64,000 nucleotides of DNA, from contig NZ_JAJIWP010000005.1 of NCBI RefSeq assembly GCF_020880975.1, positions 1-64,000 of the forward strand, read 5' to 3'. This document shows, piece after piece, positions 1 through 8,807 of this stretch. This stretch comes from Mucilaginibacter sp. UR6-1. Lineage in GTDB: Bacteria > Bacteroidota > Bacteroidia > Sphingobacteriales > Sphingobacteriaceae. The notes below the pieces were generated by a model. That model was not told the origin of the DNA. It made no database searches and saw nothing but the letters and a program-made list of their open reading frames with translations. Position 1 is the stretch's first letter, and each line of letters opens with the position of its first letter. The position numbers were made by a program, and so were the translations under genes.

Positions 1-1
1 C

Positions 2-388
2 AGCGCAAGGCCGGTATACTATGGCATGCTGGCCTTTAAATACGGTGCTGTGGGTGGCCGTGTGGTGCCGGTTAAAACTGCCGCTACTACGGTTAACCAG
101 GCCGCGCATGCTGCCGTAAAGAACGGTGTTACCTCTCTTACCCTGATCAACAAGGATGATAAAGACATCCTGTACACCGTGAAGCTGACCGGGAATGCTT
201 CAAAGGTTACCGTGGCCAGGCTGATCGCCGCCTCTGTTACCGCTACCGATAACATCGCCTTCGGTGGGGCAAGCGTGGACGCTAAAGGCAACTTCAGCAT
301 CACCGGTACCGAAACCTTCAGCGTTAACCAAAAGTCTTTCACCATTCAGGTACCTGCTTACAGCGCTGCTGTTGTTACCATCAACTAA
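2..388 (+). CDS. C-terminal fragment of a GH79-like glycoside hydrolase
   Basis: The frame is open from the window edge to the TAA at 386-388, so only the last 128 residues are seen and the start lies outside. The fragment opens with SARPVYYGMLAFKYG and continues as a V/T-rich, beta-strand-like stretch ending PAYSAAVVTIN. A YYGMLAF segment followed by a small all-beta domain is what I know from the C-terminal domain of GH79-type glycosidases (beta-glucuronidase/heparanase-like) in soil Bacteroidota. No catalytic residue is visible, so the family call rests on this tail alone. Other clan-A glycosidases with a similar beta tail remain possible. Confidence 0.5.
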   Translation, partial: SARPVYYGMLAFKYGAVGGRVVPVKTAATTVNQAAHAAVKNGVTSLTLINKDDKDILYTVKLTGNASKVTVARLIAASVTATDNIAFGGASVDAKGNFSITGTETFSVNQKSFTIQVPAYSAAVVTIN

Positions 389-421
389 AATATATAATAC
401 CCTTATTAACTTTTGATCCCT

Positions 422-461
422 GCGCCACGGGCCGCTCTTCCCTAAGAGCGGCCCGGAGCGC
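422..461 (+). terminator. GC-rich hairpin after the glycosidase gene
   Basis: An 11-bp perfect stem (429-439 with 444-454, GGGCCGCTCTT and its complement, 4-nt loop) is extended by an outer GCGC/GCGC pairing at 422-425 and 458-461. It sits 33 bp after the stop codon. The following T-run is weak (CTTTA), so it is either a poor intrinsic terminator or an mRNA 3' stabilising hairpin. Confidence 0.5.
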
Positions 462-534
462 TTTACAGGGGGGCGAAGAGAAACATATAAATTAGCCCGG
501 TTTTTTGTATGTTAGCGCTAACTTTAACACATAC

Positions 535-1224
535 ATGAAACAAGCTTACCTGCTCCTTATCGCATTCACTTTAATATTCACAGCCTGTAAAAAAGGGGTA
601 GATGATTTCCCGAATACGCCAAACACTGGCGAAATACCGGGTACAACTACCAATGCAACCTATCAGCCATTTGGCGCAGGCGCTAAATGGGTATACCATG
701 GCCAGAGCGGTATCGGGGATTTTGTGATTGAAGACACCCGTACTACTATATTAAACGGCAAATCAAAAAAAATAGATGGACAGGTTTTTTACGAGGGTAT
801 AACCACCAGTTCCGCCGGAACTATTAGCGGATACATAGGCTATAATAATGGTATTTACGCTCAACAAGCTGAGGCTGCTGCATTAGGTTTAAACGCCATT
901 ATGCCTATTTATAATGATCGTAAAAACATTGGTGAAACATATCAGCAATTATTTAACTATGTAAGCGAGGGGCAGGCCGTTAATGCCCGCTTTAGCGTTG
1001 AATTACTTGAAAAAGGCATCAGTAAAACCGTGCGCGGCGTAACTTACAACGATGTGGTGCACACCCGGATAAAAACTGATGTTAAACTTGGCGATGAATG
1101 GATATCATACACTGGCAATGAAATTTACCTTGCCAAAGGCGTAGGAATTATTTACGCGACAGCCTTTGCATTTGATATGGAGATTGACAAAATGGAGCTG
1201 GTAAGTTATACCCCTGGTAAATAA
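535..1224 (+). CDS. Lipoprotein, paralogue of the next gene
   Basis: Unrecognised 229-residue lipoprotein. The start is the ATG at 535 (MKQAYLLLIAFTLIFTACKK). The frame is open back to a TTG at 505, but the signal peptide fits only the ATG. The lipobox FTAC puts the lipidated Cys at residue 18, and the KK after it is usual in Bacteroidota. The mature part has no enzyme motif. It shares an ordered set of blocks with the 222-residue lipoprotein encoded next: TYQPFxAGxxWxY near the N terminus, EKGxSKTVxGxxYxxVxHTRxxT in the middle, and YxAKGVGxI near the end. The two are tandem duplicates that have diverged strongly. Surface beta-rich lipoprotein is the most I can say. Confidence 0.75.
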   Translation: MKQAYLLLIAFTLIFTACKKGVDDFPNTPNTGEIPGTTTNATYQPFGAGAKWVYHGQSGIGDFVIEDTRTTILNGKSKKIDGQVFYEGITTSSAGTISGYIGYNNGIYAQQAEAAALGLNAIMPIYNDRKNIGETYQQLFNYVSEGQAVNARFSVELLEKGISKTVRGVTYNDVVHTRIKTDVKLGDEWISYTGNEIYLAKGVGIIYATAFAFDMEIDKMELVSYTPGK

Positions 1225-1245
1225 ATCAAAAACCATTTATTATAA

Positions 1246-1284
1246 AAACGCGGAACGAAACCTACATCGTTCCGCGTTTTTTTT
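1246..1284 (+). terminator. Intrinsic terminator
   Basis: A 13-bp perfect stem (1246-1258 with 1267-1279, core CGCGGAACGA) with an 8-nt loop is followed by a run of T to 1284. It lies 22 bp after the first lipoprotein gene and separates it from its paralogue, so the two are probably separate transcripts. Confidence 0.9.
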
Positions 1285-1564
1285 GACTTTTTTACAGATC
1301 GAAGCCAATACACTAAGCCAACTTATTTATTACTTAAAATAAGCAATACTTATATTAAACCATACGCGTAATACGCAACGCAGCAACATTTTACACTAAG
1401 CAAAATATTGTATAATTTTTTTGTTACACATCTGTAACGTTCAGAAATAAATACCCGTCATGGTTTTCAAATCGCCATTAAAGCAGCAGCGGTACCCTGC
1501 AGCTTTCGGCAAAACCAAACATTTATCAATACAAAAGCCCGAGGGCAATTTAAATTCAATCACA
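1285..1564. other. AT-rich gap between the paralogous lipoprotein genes
   Basis: No gene is visible. The frame of the downstream lipoprotein is open upstream to 1460, but that stretch encodes no signal-like sequence and is best read as 5' leader. A long 5' leader or promoter region for the 1565 gene is the likely content. I found no exact TAnnTTTG box. Confidence 0.4.
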
Positions 1565-2233
1565 ATGAAAAAAATAATTTATACACTGTTAGCAGCAAGC
1601 GCTTTATTTTTAGGTTCGTGCAAAAAAGATAATGACAACAATCCTGATAACGGCAATGGCAAAGATACTTACCAGCCATTCACCGCCGGATCAGAGTGGA
1701 AATACCGTACCGAAGTTGACCTGGGCGAAGGCGGCCTTATAGCTGATACTTCAGTTAGCACCATGACCGCGCAAACCAAAACCATTAACAATAAAAAATT
1801 CTACGTTACAAAAACGGTTGATAACGAGGGTACCGAAGAAACATACCTGGGCTTGAACAATAGCGTTTACAGCACCATTATACATGACGAGGTTACCGGC
1901 ATGGACCTTGAATTTGCATACCTGAATGAAACAAAAGCGGTTAACGAAAGCTGGGAAACCCTTTTTACTATTGAAGACCCGGACGGCGATATACAGGCAC
2001 GCCTGAAAACCACTATTAAAGAAAAAGGCACCTCAAAAACCGTTTTGGGCAAAAATTACTCAAACGTAATACATACCCGTGTTGAAACCGGCTTTAAAGT
2101 AAATAACAACTGGGTAACCATATCATACCTTGATTTTTATATAGCCAAAGGTGTAGGCATGATCGCTACTTATGGTACCGTACAGGATGAGCAGGTATCA
2201 AAAACCGAACTGATGAGCTACAATATAAAATAA
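1565..2233 (+). CDS. Lipoprotein, paralogue of the preceding gene
   Basis: Unrecognised 222-residue lipoprotein. The ATG at 1565 gives a clean lipoprotein signal (MKKIIYTLLAASALFLGSC, Cys19, then KKDNDNN). The open frame upstream to 1460 would bury that signal behind 35 residues and is rejected. A short Asn/Asp-rich linker (residues about 20-36) precedes the blocks shared with the 535-1224 protein: TYQPFTAGSEW, EKGTSKTVLGKNYSNVIHTR and YIAKGVGMI. Sequence between the blocks has drifted far, so the duplication is not recent. No catalytic motif is seen. Its own terminator follows. Confidence 0.75.
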   Translation: MKKIIYTLLAASALFLGSCKKDNDNNPDNGNGKDTYQPFTAGSEWKYRTEVDLGEGGLIADTSVSTMTAQTKTINNKKFYVTKTVDNEGTEETYLGLNNSVYSTIIHDEVTGMDLEFAYLNETKAVNESWETLFTIEDPDGDIQARLKTTIKEKGTSKTVLGKNYSNVIHTRVETGFKVNNNWVTISYLDFYIAKGVGMIATYGTVQDEQVSKTELMSYNIK

Positions 2234-2288
2234 TTAAATATACCGAACGGGCATCTAAACGCCCTCACCCTACACTACCCAATACAGC

Positions 2289-2320
2289 AAAAGCTTACTA
2301 TATAAAATAGTAAGCTTTTT
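2289..2320. terminator. Bidirectional terminator between convergent genes
   Basis: A perfect 13-bp stem (2289-2301 with 2307-2319, AAAAGCTTACTAT) with a 5-nt loop. A-rich and T-rich flanks on both sides allow it to serve both the lipoprotein on the plus strand and the phosphatase fusion on the minus strand. Confidence 0.85.
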
Positions 2321-2343
2321 ATTGCTATGCCACGTCCCGTTAT

Positions 2344-4215
2344 TTACCTGGAACCAAGCAACAATTTCACAACCTTGTTAAAGATCTCCGTATTTTGATA
2401 GGTGCCCATAAACTCGCCCGCGTTTGGCCCGTAAGCGAAAACCGGCACGTTGATACTGGTATGATCGTTCGTGCTGAAATTACCCAGCACACGCCCTTCG
2501 GCAGTTGATGCATCCAGCAAACTCAGGCCACCGGTTTCATGGTCGGCAGTTACAATAACCAATGTTTCGCCATCCTGGTCGGCAAACCTGAGCGCCTCGC
2601 CTATGGTGCGGTCAAAGTCGAGCATTTCAGTAACCAGGAATGGCAGATCGTTGGCATGGCCGCCATGATCAATCCGCGCGCCCTCTGCCATAATAAAAAA
2701 GCCGTTTTTGTTGGTTGATAATAAACGGATGGTTTCTTTAAGCGATTGCGCCAGCATATCACCACGACCTTGTATTACAGGCCTCGTTTCAGCATCAGCC
2801 AGCAAAACCAGTTGTTTACCTTGTTGCCTTTGTTGCAATGCGGCTAATGTGGTATCAACAGTGTACCCCCTTGCTTTCAGCCTTTGCATTAACCCTGCAT
2901 CCGGATTATTGAAAAAGCTTTTTTGGTTAGAGCCTATCAATACGTCAACATTGCTCGTCAGCAGATCAGCGGCAATAGCTGTTGAATTACTGCGCTCCAT
3001 ATTGTGTGCATAAAAGGCTGCCGGGGTGGCATCGGTAATATCAGCACAACTTATGATGCCGCTTTTTATTTTTTTAGCGGCCAGCGTATCAGGTATGCGT
3101 GTTAAGGCCTGCCCGGCCGGGTTAATGCTAATATAACGGTTATTGGTTTTATGCCCTGTTGCCATGGCCGTTGCCCCGGCGGCGGAGTCAGTATTATCAG
3201 AATTGGCGGCGCGCGTTTGTGAGAAACCACTATAGCGGCATTGCAGCAGATTTAACTGCCCGTGGTTTGCCGTAAGCCCGGCTTGTATCTGCGCCAAGCC
3301 CATACCATCGCCAATAAGTAGTATGATGTTTTTTACCGGCTTTTTTACACCGTCTGTTTTATAGGTTGGCGTGTAAACCGGGTGGGGTTTCGGGTTGATA
3401 AACTCCAGTTTGTGGCGATTAGCCAAAAAATCATGCAGTTGCTGCGGATGATCGGTATTTATCCAATCGGCACCCAGCTTTTGTAATTGTATCCAGGTGT
3501 TGGGGCTATCCTGCGTTGCCCAAAACCGGAAAGGTTTGCCTTTGGCGTGGGCATTGTTTATTATCGTGGTTAGCTTAACGGAATCGGGCCTGGTGAGTAC
3601 CCCCTTGCCGTTCCATTCGGTATAGCTGCCCAGGTCATCGCTGATCATGGCCACGCGCTTTAGCTGCGCATCGGTATAATTGATATTGGGCCTGCCATCA
3701 AAGTATATATAGGCCGGGTATTTTTCAAACTCCGCCGGGGCAGGCATATCACCGCTCAATACCACTTTTACGGTGCTTTTGTTGTTCGATTGAAAAACAT
3801 CCTTAAAAGGCTCCAACTCTTTGATGAGTGCAGGAATCACATGTGCTTTATCTTCCTTAATATCAACCACCAGTTGCAGGTGCAAACTTGAATCGGCATA
3901 CGAGCGACCGCCATTTTTGCGAAATAATGCCGCAAGGGGTTTCAGGTAAAGCTCGGTAAGCGTACGGCCTTGCTCAATTTCCTTACGCTCGTGCGCTACG
4001 TATAATTTATTGTCGAGATAAAAAACGTCAGCCTCTATAGATCCGGCCTGTGCGTAGTATGCCTGCAAAAAGGGGATGTTCTGCTTATAATCATTGTGGC
4101 TGTGGGCCTTATTGATGGCACTGGTTTGCGCAAATGAGGCAGTGGCAGCGAATAACAACATGGTTATCAGGCTAACCGGACTTTTTAGGGCAGCGTATAT
4201 CATATTAAGGTGCAA
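2344..4215 (-). CDS. PI-PLC/GDPD-like domain fused to alkaline phosphatase
   Basis: A 623-residue secreted protein with two enzyme-like halves. After a signal peptide (residues 1-30, SFAQ; a second ATG at codon 5 is an equally good start) comes a phosphodiesterase-like domain of about 240 residues. It shows AHSHNDY (37-43), GSIEADV (58-64) and YVAHE (72-76), the pattern of the uncharacterised GDPD/PI-PLC superfamily group seen in Bacteroidota. From about residue 293 it is an alkaline phosphatase: metal site IGDGMG (301-306), nucleophile motif TDSAAGATAMATG with Ser344, then ARIDHGGH and TADHETGG. The two halves could release phosphate from glycerophosphodiesters in sequence in the periplasm. 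This coupling is inferred. It is the only gene of its transcript. Confidence 0.85.
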   Translation of the reverse strand: MHLNMIYAALKSPVSLITMLLFAATASFAQTSAINKAHSHNDYKQNIPFLQAYYAQAGSIEADVFYLDNKLYVAHERKEIEQGRTLTELYLKPLAALFRKNGGRSYADSSLHLQLVVDIKEDKAHVIPALIKELEPFKDVFQSNNKSTVKVVLSGDMPAPAEFEKYPAYIYFDGRPNINYTDAQLKRVAMISDDLGSYTEWNGKGVLTRPDSVKLTTIINNAHAKGKPFRFWATQDSPNTWIQLQKLGADWINTDHPQQLHDFLANRHKLEFINPKPHPVYTPTYKTDGVKKPVKNIILLIGDGMGLAQIQAGLTANHGQLNLLQCRYSGFSQTRAANSDNTDSAAGATAMATGHKTNNRYISINPAGQALTRIPDTLAAKKIKSGIISCADITDATPAAFYAHNMERSNSTAIAADLLTSNVDVLIGSNQKSFFNNPDAGLMQRLKARGYTVDTTLAALQQRQQGKQLVLLADAETRPVIQGRGDMLAQSLKETIRLLSTNKNGFFIMAEGARIDHGGHANDLPFLVTEMLDFDRTIGEALRFADQDGETLVIVTADHETGGLSLLDASTAEGRVLGNFSTNDHTSINVPVFAYGPNAGEFMGTYQNTEIFNKVVKLLLGSR

Positions 4216-4232
4216 AGCTATACCCGGTAAGT

Positions 4233-4271
4233 AAACAGATCGTTAGTTTTTGATGAACTAACGATCTGTTT
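4233..4271 (-). terminator. Long hairpin downstream of the DUF1080 gene
   Basis: A 16-bp perfect stem (4233-4248 with 4256-4271) with a 7-nt loop lies 8 bp after the end of the DUF1080 gene and just upstream of the phosphatase start. The T-run is short on either strand. It probably ends DUF1080 transcription or protects its 3' end. Confidence 0.65.
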
Positions 4272-4279
4272 GGTATGTT

Positions 4280-5656
4280 TTACAGGTTACGTATCTTGAT
4301 ATTGCGGAAGCTAACGGCATTGCCATGATCCTGCAGCAGGATGTGCCCCTGCGGTGCTTCGCCAAAGTTTGGCCATACCTTATATTTACTGATGGCCACC
4401 AGATCCTTAAATTCCTTCGATCCCCGATCATATTCCAGCACCTTTACACCGTTCAGGTAATGTTCCACATGGTTATTAGGATAAACCACTACCCTGCCAA
4501 TGTTCCATTTACCTATAGGGTGAATATAACGCGGTTGTTTTTTTGCGGTGATCAAATCATATAATGATCCTAATGTGCGGTTACCGTCCCTGCCCAGCTT
4601 GGCATCAGGGTGGCGCTCATCGTCCAGTACCTGGAACTCCAGCCCGATGGCCGATCCCTGCGTTTTTTCATCCAGCGTAACAAAGTATTTTACACCACTG
4701 TTGGCACCTTCGGTCAGCTTAAACTCGAAAGACAGATCGAAGGCCTTATATTGCGCATCGCTTACAATATCACCCCCGTTGGTTGATTCGGCACCGTTTG
4801 ATGGCTCCACCGTAATCAGCCCGTTGCTGATGTTCCAGCCCTTGGCCGGGAAGGCCGTACCACGCGCGCTGTGCCAGCCTTTGTTGGTTTTACCATCAAA
4901 CAGCAGTTGCCAGCCGTTTTGCTTTTCGGCAGCGGCCAGGGCATTCGGGGTAAGGTTAACCACATAAATATCCTTGTTAAACAGCTCGGGCTTTAAGCCT
5001 GTAGTTTTTATCTGGATGTTTTTAAACCATATTTTTTTGTCGGCTTCTTCAGGTTTGCTTACCGCGTGTACCTGCAAACCAATAAAGCCTTTGGCATCCA
5101 CCGTATCAACTACGTAAGCCATCGGCACGCCGTTTATCCAGGTTTTCATCTGGTTGCCTATACATTCTATTTTGATGTGGTTATACTCGCCTGTCTTAAA
5201 AGCACCTTTGGCTTTGGCGTTCAGATCCATCGGGTATAGCCAATCGCGCCTGCCCTCATCATAAATACCACCCGCCCATGCCCTTGACGATGGATCAAAC
5301 TCGCACTGCCTGCCGTAAACCTTGCCTTTACTGTTGTTTGCAGCAGCATCAAAGTGGCTGCGGGTTTGCACGCCCGAGTTGCTGATGGTGCTTTCCAGCT
5401 TGGCATCCAGCTCAAGTACAAAATCCCCGTATTCCTTTTCGGTAACTAAAAAAGTGTTACCGCTGCCGGTTACCGTTGTACCTTGTATAGCACCATCCAC
5501 TACCTTATAATCGGCAGTGCCGGCAAGGCGTTTCCAACCTTTCAGGGTCTTACCGTCAAACAGGCTTACATACCCTTTTTTTATTTGTGCTGATGATGTT
5601 GAGGCCAGCATGGTACCGGCAATAATGAGTGGTAATACTTTGCGGTTTGTCTTCAT
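4280..5656 (-). CDS. Secreted protein with two DUF1080 (3-keto-disaccharide hydrolase) domains
   Basis: A 458-residue protein with a signal peptide (1-24, TSSAQ) and two tandem DUF1080 domains. Each opens with the family hallmark LFDGKTxKGW (residues about 32-41 and again near 254). The second carries the conserved blocks GDIVSDAQYKAFDLSFEFKL, ANSGVKYFV and NHVEHYLNGVKVLEYD. DUF1080 is a concanavalin-like fold now often named 3-keto-disaccharide hydrolase, acting after 3-keto oxidation of glycosides. Single-domain members of about 230-290 residues are usual, so the duplication roughly doubles the length. No 3-keto-forming oxidoreductase of the GFO/IDH type lies next to it, so the substrate is open. 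Confidence 0.85.
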   Translation of the reverse strand: MKTNRKVLPLIIAGTMLASTSSAQIKKGYVSLFDGKTLKGWKRLAGTADYKVVDGAIQGTTVTGSGNTFLVTEKEYGDFVLELDAKLESTISNSGVQTRSHFDAAANNSKGKVYGRQCEFDPSSRAWAGGIYDEGRRDWLYPMDLNAKAKGAFKTGEYNHIKIECIGNQMKTWINGVPMAYVVDTVDAKGFIGLQVHAVSKPEEADKKIWFKNIQIKTTGLKPELFNKDIYVVNLTPNALAAAEKQNGWQLLFDGKTNKGWHSARGTAFPAKGWNISNGLITVEPSNGAESTNGGDIVSDAQYKAFDLSFEFKLTEGANSGVKYFVTLDEKTQGSAIGLEFQVLDDERHPDAKLGRDGNRTLGSLYDLITAKKQPRYIHPIGKWNIGRVVVYPNNHVEHYLNGVKVLEYDRGSKEFKDLVAISKYKVWPNFGEAPQGHILLQDHGNAVSFRNIKIRNL

Positions 5657-5874
5657 ATATGGTTTGATAGAAATTATTATTCAATGCAATGGGCATTGTT
5701 TATTAATTGGTTAGGTAAACTTAAAAGTAAATATAGCCAAACGAAACATTGCATTGTAACATTTTGGCTATTGGCGGCATCTTATAAGCTATAAACTGCC
5801 GCCAGTTATAAATTATTAAATGATTGCAGGGCTATATTAATATTATAAATTTGCGTTATAACAACCTCATTAAC

Positions 5875-8355
5875 ATGAAAAAAATGCTGATTGCAGAAGC
5901 TCTCCTAATGGCTGCCTGCATTGTACCGGCCGTGGCTCAGCAAAAACCGGCTGATGACCCTCAATTCAAGATCTACCGCGAAACAGTAGCTAAAATTAAC
6001 GACCTGGTGCATACCAAACTCGATGTGCGGTTTGATTACAAAAAGCGTTACCTGTACGGTAAAGAGTGGATTACCCTTAAACCCCACTTTTACCCAACCG
6101 ACAGCCTGCGACTGGATGCCAAGGGAATGGACATTAAAAATATTTCGGTTGTTAAAAATGGCAAGAATGTGCCGCTTAAATTTACTTATGACAGCCTGAG
6201 CCTGGCCATTAAGCTGGATAAGGTTTATCGTAATAACGAAACTTATATTGTATACCTTGACTATACTGCAAAACCTGATGAACTGAAAGCCCAGGGCAGT
6301 GCAGCCATCAGCGATGCTAAAGGTTTATACTTTATTAACCCTGACGGTACCGAGAAGGACAAGCCGACGCAGATATGGACGCAAGGCGAAACGGAATCAT
6401 CATCAGCATGGTTCCCTACCATTGATAAGCCGAACCAGAAAACAACGCAGGAGATCAGCATGACGGTACCGGCCAAATACGTTACCCTTTCAAACGGCCG
6501 TTTAGCCACGCAAAAAACAAATGCCGATGGCACCCGTACCGATACCTGGAAAATGGAGTTGCCACACTCGCCATACCTGTTTATGATGGCCGTTGGAGAT
6601 TTTAAGATATATAAAGATAAATGGCGTAACAAAGAGGTTAATTATTACCTGGAGCCTAAGTACGCCCCTTACGCTAAGGAGATCTTTGGTTTTACGCCGG
6701 AGGCCATGGAGTTTTACTCAAAAAAACTGGGGGTTGATTATCCGTGGAACAAATACGCGCAGATTGTTGTACGTGATTATGTGAGCGGCGCCATGGAGAA
6801 CACCAGCGCTACCCTGCACGGCGAATATGTACAAGGTACCCCCCGCGAATTGATGGATGCCGGTTACGATGGTGGCCGCAGCACTATAGTACATGAGTTG
6901 TTCCACCAGTGGTTTGGCGATTATGTTACTGCCGAAAGCTGGAGTAACCTTACCGTGAACGAATCATTCGCCGATTTTAGCGAAACCATGTGGGCCGAAT
7001 ACAAATACGGCAAAGATGAAGGCGGCGCGCATATTTATGACGACTTGCAAAACTACCTGCGCAGCGGCGATGCTAAAACCAAAAACCTGGTACGCTTTCA
7101 TTATCATGATAAAGAGGATGTTTTTGATGTGGTTACCTACCAAAAAGGCGGTACCATATTGAACTACCTGCGCAATTACTTAGGCGAGGATGCCTTTTAC
7201 AAAGGCCTGGGTATTTACCTTAAAACAAATGCCTTTAAAAACGGCGAAGCACACCAACTGCGTTTAGCGCTTGAAGAAGCCAGCGGCCGCGATTTGAACT
7301 GGTTTTTTAACGAGTGGTACTTTAACGCCGGCCATCCTGTGCTTGATATTACTTACAAGTGGGATGAAGGCACAAAAACTCAAACCGTTTACGTTAACCA
7401 AACCCAAACCGGCGATGCCTTTATTTTACCTATAGCGGTTGATGTTTATGCCGGTGGTAAAAAAGAGCGCCATAAAGTATGGCTGCGCAACAAGGCCGAT
7501 ACCTTAACCTTTAAAGTAGCATCAAAACCTGATTTAGTGAACGTTGACGGTGACAAGGTTTTACCGGCTAAAAAGAACGATAAAAAATCGTTAGAGGAAT
7601 TTGCATTCCAGTATGCTAACGCGCCTTTATACCTTGACCGCCTTGAGGCCATTGAGGCTGCCGCGCCTGTACAAGGCGATAAAAACGCGCAGAAGATCAT
7701 CATCGCCGCATTGAAAGATAAATATTATGGCCTGCGTATTAAAGCCATTAACGCTGCCAACATGTCTAACGATGAGGTGCGCAATGCAGCCCAGCCCATA
7801 CTGATGGATATTGCCCGTAACGATCAAAATAACAACGTTAAGGCTGCTGCCATTACCGTATTGGGTAAACTTAAAGCATCAGGCATGATCAAGATCTTCC
7901 GCGATGGCATTCAAAGCCAATCATACGCGGTACAAGGCGCATCATTAAACGCCCTGGCACAACTTGAACCGGCCGAGGCTTTGAAAAATGCCAAAGCTTT
8001 AGAGAAAGATAGCAAAGGTGCATTAACTTCAGCCATTATCACCGCCTACTCAACCGCCGGCAGCGATGCGGAGTGGCCTTATGTGTACGAGAAGTTTAAA
8101 GAATCGGGCCCGCAGGCGCAATTTAATTCAGCGCAAAAATTTGCTGATCTGGCTGGTCGTGTTAAAAACCCGGCTTATGCACAGCAAGGTATCGAGGTGT
8201 TGAAGGATCTGGGTGTGAAGTATAAAAAATATGGCATAGCCCCTTTTGTAATTACTACCATCACCGGTATCAAAACAAAACGTACCGAATTAAAGGATGA
8301 CGCATCAGTAAAAGCCGCTGATGAAGCTCTTAAAGAAATAAATGATGCAAAGTAA
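5875..8355 (+). CDS. M1 family metallopeptidase (aminopeptidase N-like)
   Basis: An 826-residue exported zinc aminopeptidase. The ATG at 5875 begins the signal peptide (MKKMLIAEALLMAACIVPAVAQ); the frame is open to 5824, but that extension lacks a signal. Family motifs are all present: the GAMEN exopeptidase motif at residues 305-309, the zinc site HELFH at 340-344 with the third ligand Glu363 in NES, and YQKGG (Tyr422) for the transition-state tyrosine. The tail from about residue 580 is alpha-helical with HEAT-like repeats (ALKDKYYGLRIKAINAANM and similar). Periplasmic peptide trimming is the likely role. It stands alone, with a hairpin terminator after it. Confidence 0.93.
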   Translation: MKKMLIAEALLMAACIVPAVAQQKPADDPQFKIYRETVAKINDLVHTKLDVRFDYKKRYLYGKEWITLKPHFYPTDSLRLDAKGMDIKNISVVKNGKNVPLKFTYDSLSLAIKLDKVYRNNETYIVYLDYTAKPDELKAQGSAAISDAKGLYFINPDGTEKDKPTQIWTQGETESSSAWFPTIDKPNQKTTQEISMTVPAKYVTLSNGRLATQKTNADGTRTDTWKMELPHSPYLFMMAVGDFKIYKDKWRNKEVNYYLEPKYAPYAKEIFGFTPEAMEFYSKKLGVDYPWNKYAQIVVRDYVSGAMENTSATLHGEYVQGTPRELMDAGYDGGRSTIVHELFHQWFGDYVTAESWSNLTVNESFADFSETMWAEYKYGKDEGGAHIYDDLQNYLRSGDAKTKNLVRFHYHDKEDVFDVVTYQKGGTILNYLRNYLGEDAFYKGLGIYLKTNAFKNGEAHQLRLALEEASGRDLNWFFNEWYFNAGHPVLDITYKWDEGTKTQTVYVNQTQTGDAFILPIAVDVYAGGKKERHKVWLRNKADTLTFKVASKPDLVNVDGDKVLPAKKNDKKSLEEFAFQYANAPLYLDRLEAIEAAAPVQGDKNAQKIIIAALKDKYYGLRIKAINAANMSNDEVRNAAQPILMDIARNDQNNNVKAAAITVLGKLKASGMIKIFRDGIQSQSYAVQGASLNALAQLEPAEALKNAKALEKDSKGALTSAIITAYSTAGSDAEWPYVYEKFKESGPQAQFNSAQKFADLAGRVKNPAYAQQGIEVLKDLGVKYKKYGIAPFVITTITGIKTKRTELKDDASVKAADEALKEINDAK

Positions 8356-8382
8356 TTAAACTTTTTTTGCAACAATAGGTCT

Positions 8383-8418
8383 AAAGGGTTGTCTGTTAAC
8401 TACAGGCAACCCTTTTTT
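8383..8418 (+). terminator. Intrinsic terminator after the M1 peptidase
   Basis: A 14-bp stem (8383-8396 with 8402-8415, one G-U pair) with a 5-nt loop, followed by TTTTTT. It lies before the start of the next small gene and shows that the frame upstream of 8443 is not coding. Confidence 0.85.
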
Positions 8419-8442
8419 ATTCAAAAAACCCAACTTATTATC

Positions 8443-8802
8443 ATGAAAAAACTTGCTTTTATCGCGCTGTTCTCCGCCGCTTTTGGTTATGCGCAAGCGC
8501 AGCAACCAGCCGTAATCATGCCCCAGTCAAATGCCTGGAATAGTGTGAGTAAAAGTTATATTTTTCCAACTGATAGCAGTAAAGTAAAATCAAACCCAAG
8601 TGAAATTGTAGCTGTTCAAAGTGCGCCAATCAACAATGATATTATAGTATACAGCCGTATGCCGGTATCAAAAATACAGGGCTACAGCAGCAAAATGCCG
8701 GTACAAGGCAAAGGCAATAAAATTACAGGTTATAACATGCCCATAAAAAGGGTACAAATTATTAACCCGGATACGGTGGGGAGAGTGAAGGTTAATCCTT
8801 AA
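8443..8802 (+). CDS. Small exported protein of unknown function
   Basis: A 119-residue protein with a clear signal peptide (MKKLAFIALFSAAFGYAQAQ). The mature part of about 100 residues has no motif I recognise. It is polar, rich in Ser, Asn, Lys and Val, and has two similar segments, YSRMPVSKIQGY and YNMPIKRVQI. The ATG at 8443 is preferred over the upstream open frame because that part overlaps the terminator hairpin. It ends 5 bp from the convergent cdaA stop, with no terminator visible between them. Confidence 0.6.
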   Translation: MKKLAFIALFSAAFGYAQAQQPAVIMPQSNAWNSVSKSYIFPTDSSKVKSNPSEIVAVQSAPINNDIIVYSRMPVSKIQGYSSKMPVQGKGNKITGYNMPIKRVQIINPDTVGRVKVNP

Positions 8803-8807
8803 AACGT

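Noticed and set aside
505..534. Upstream TTG start for the first lipoprotein
   Set aside because: It would place ten residues before an otherwise perfect lipoprotein signal peptide; the ATG at 535 is preferred.
1460..1564. Longer version of the second lipoprotein
   Set aside because: The extension buries the lipobox signal and has no conserved look; the ATG at 1565 fits.
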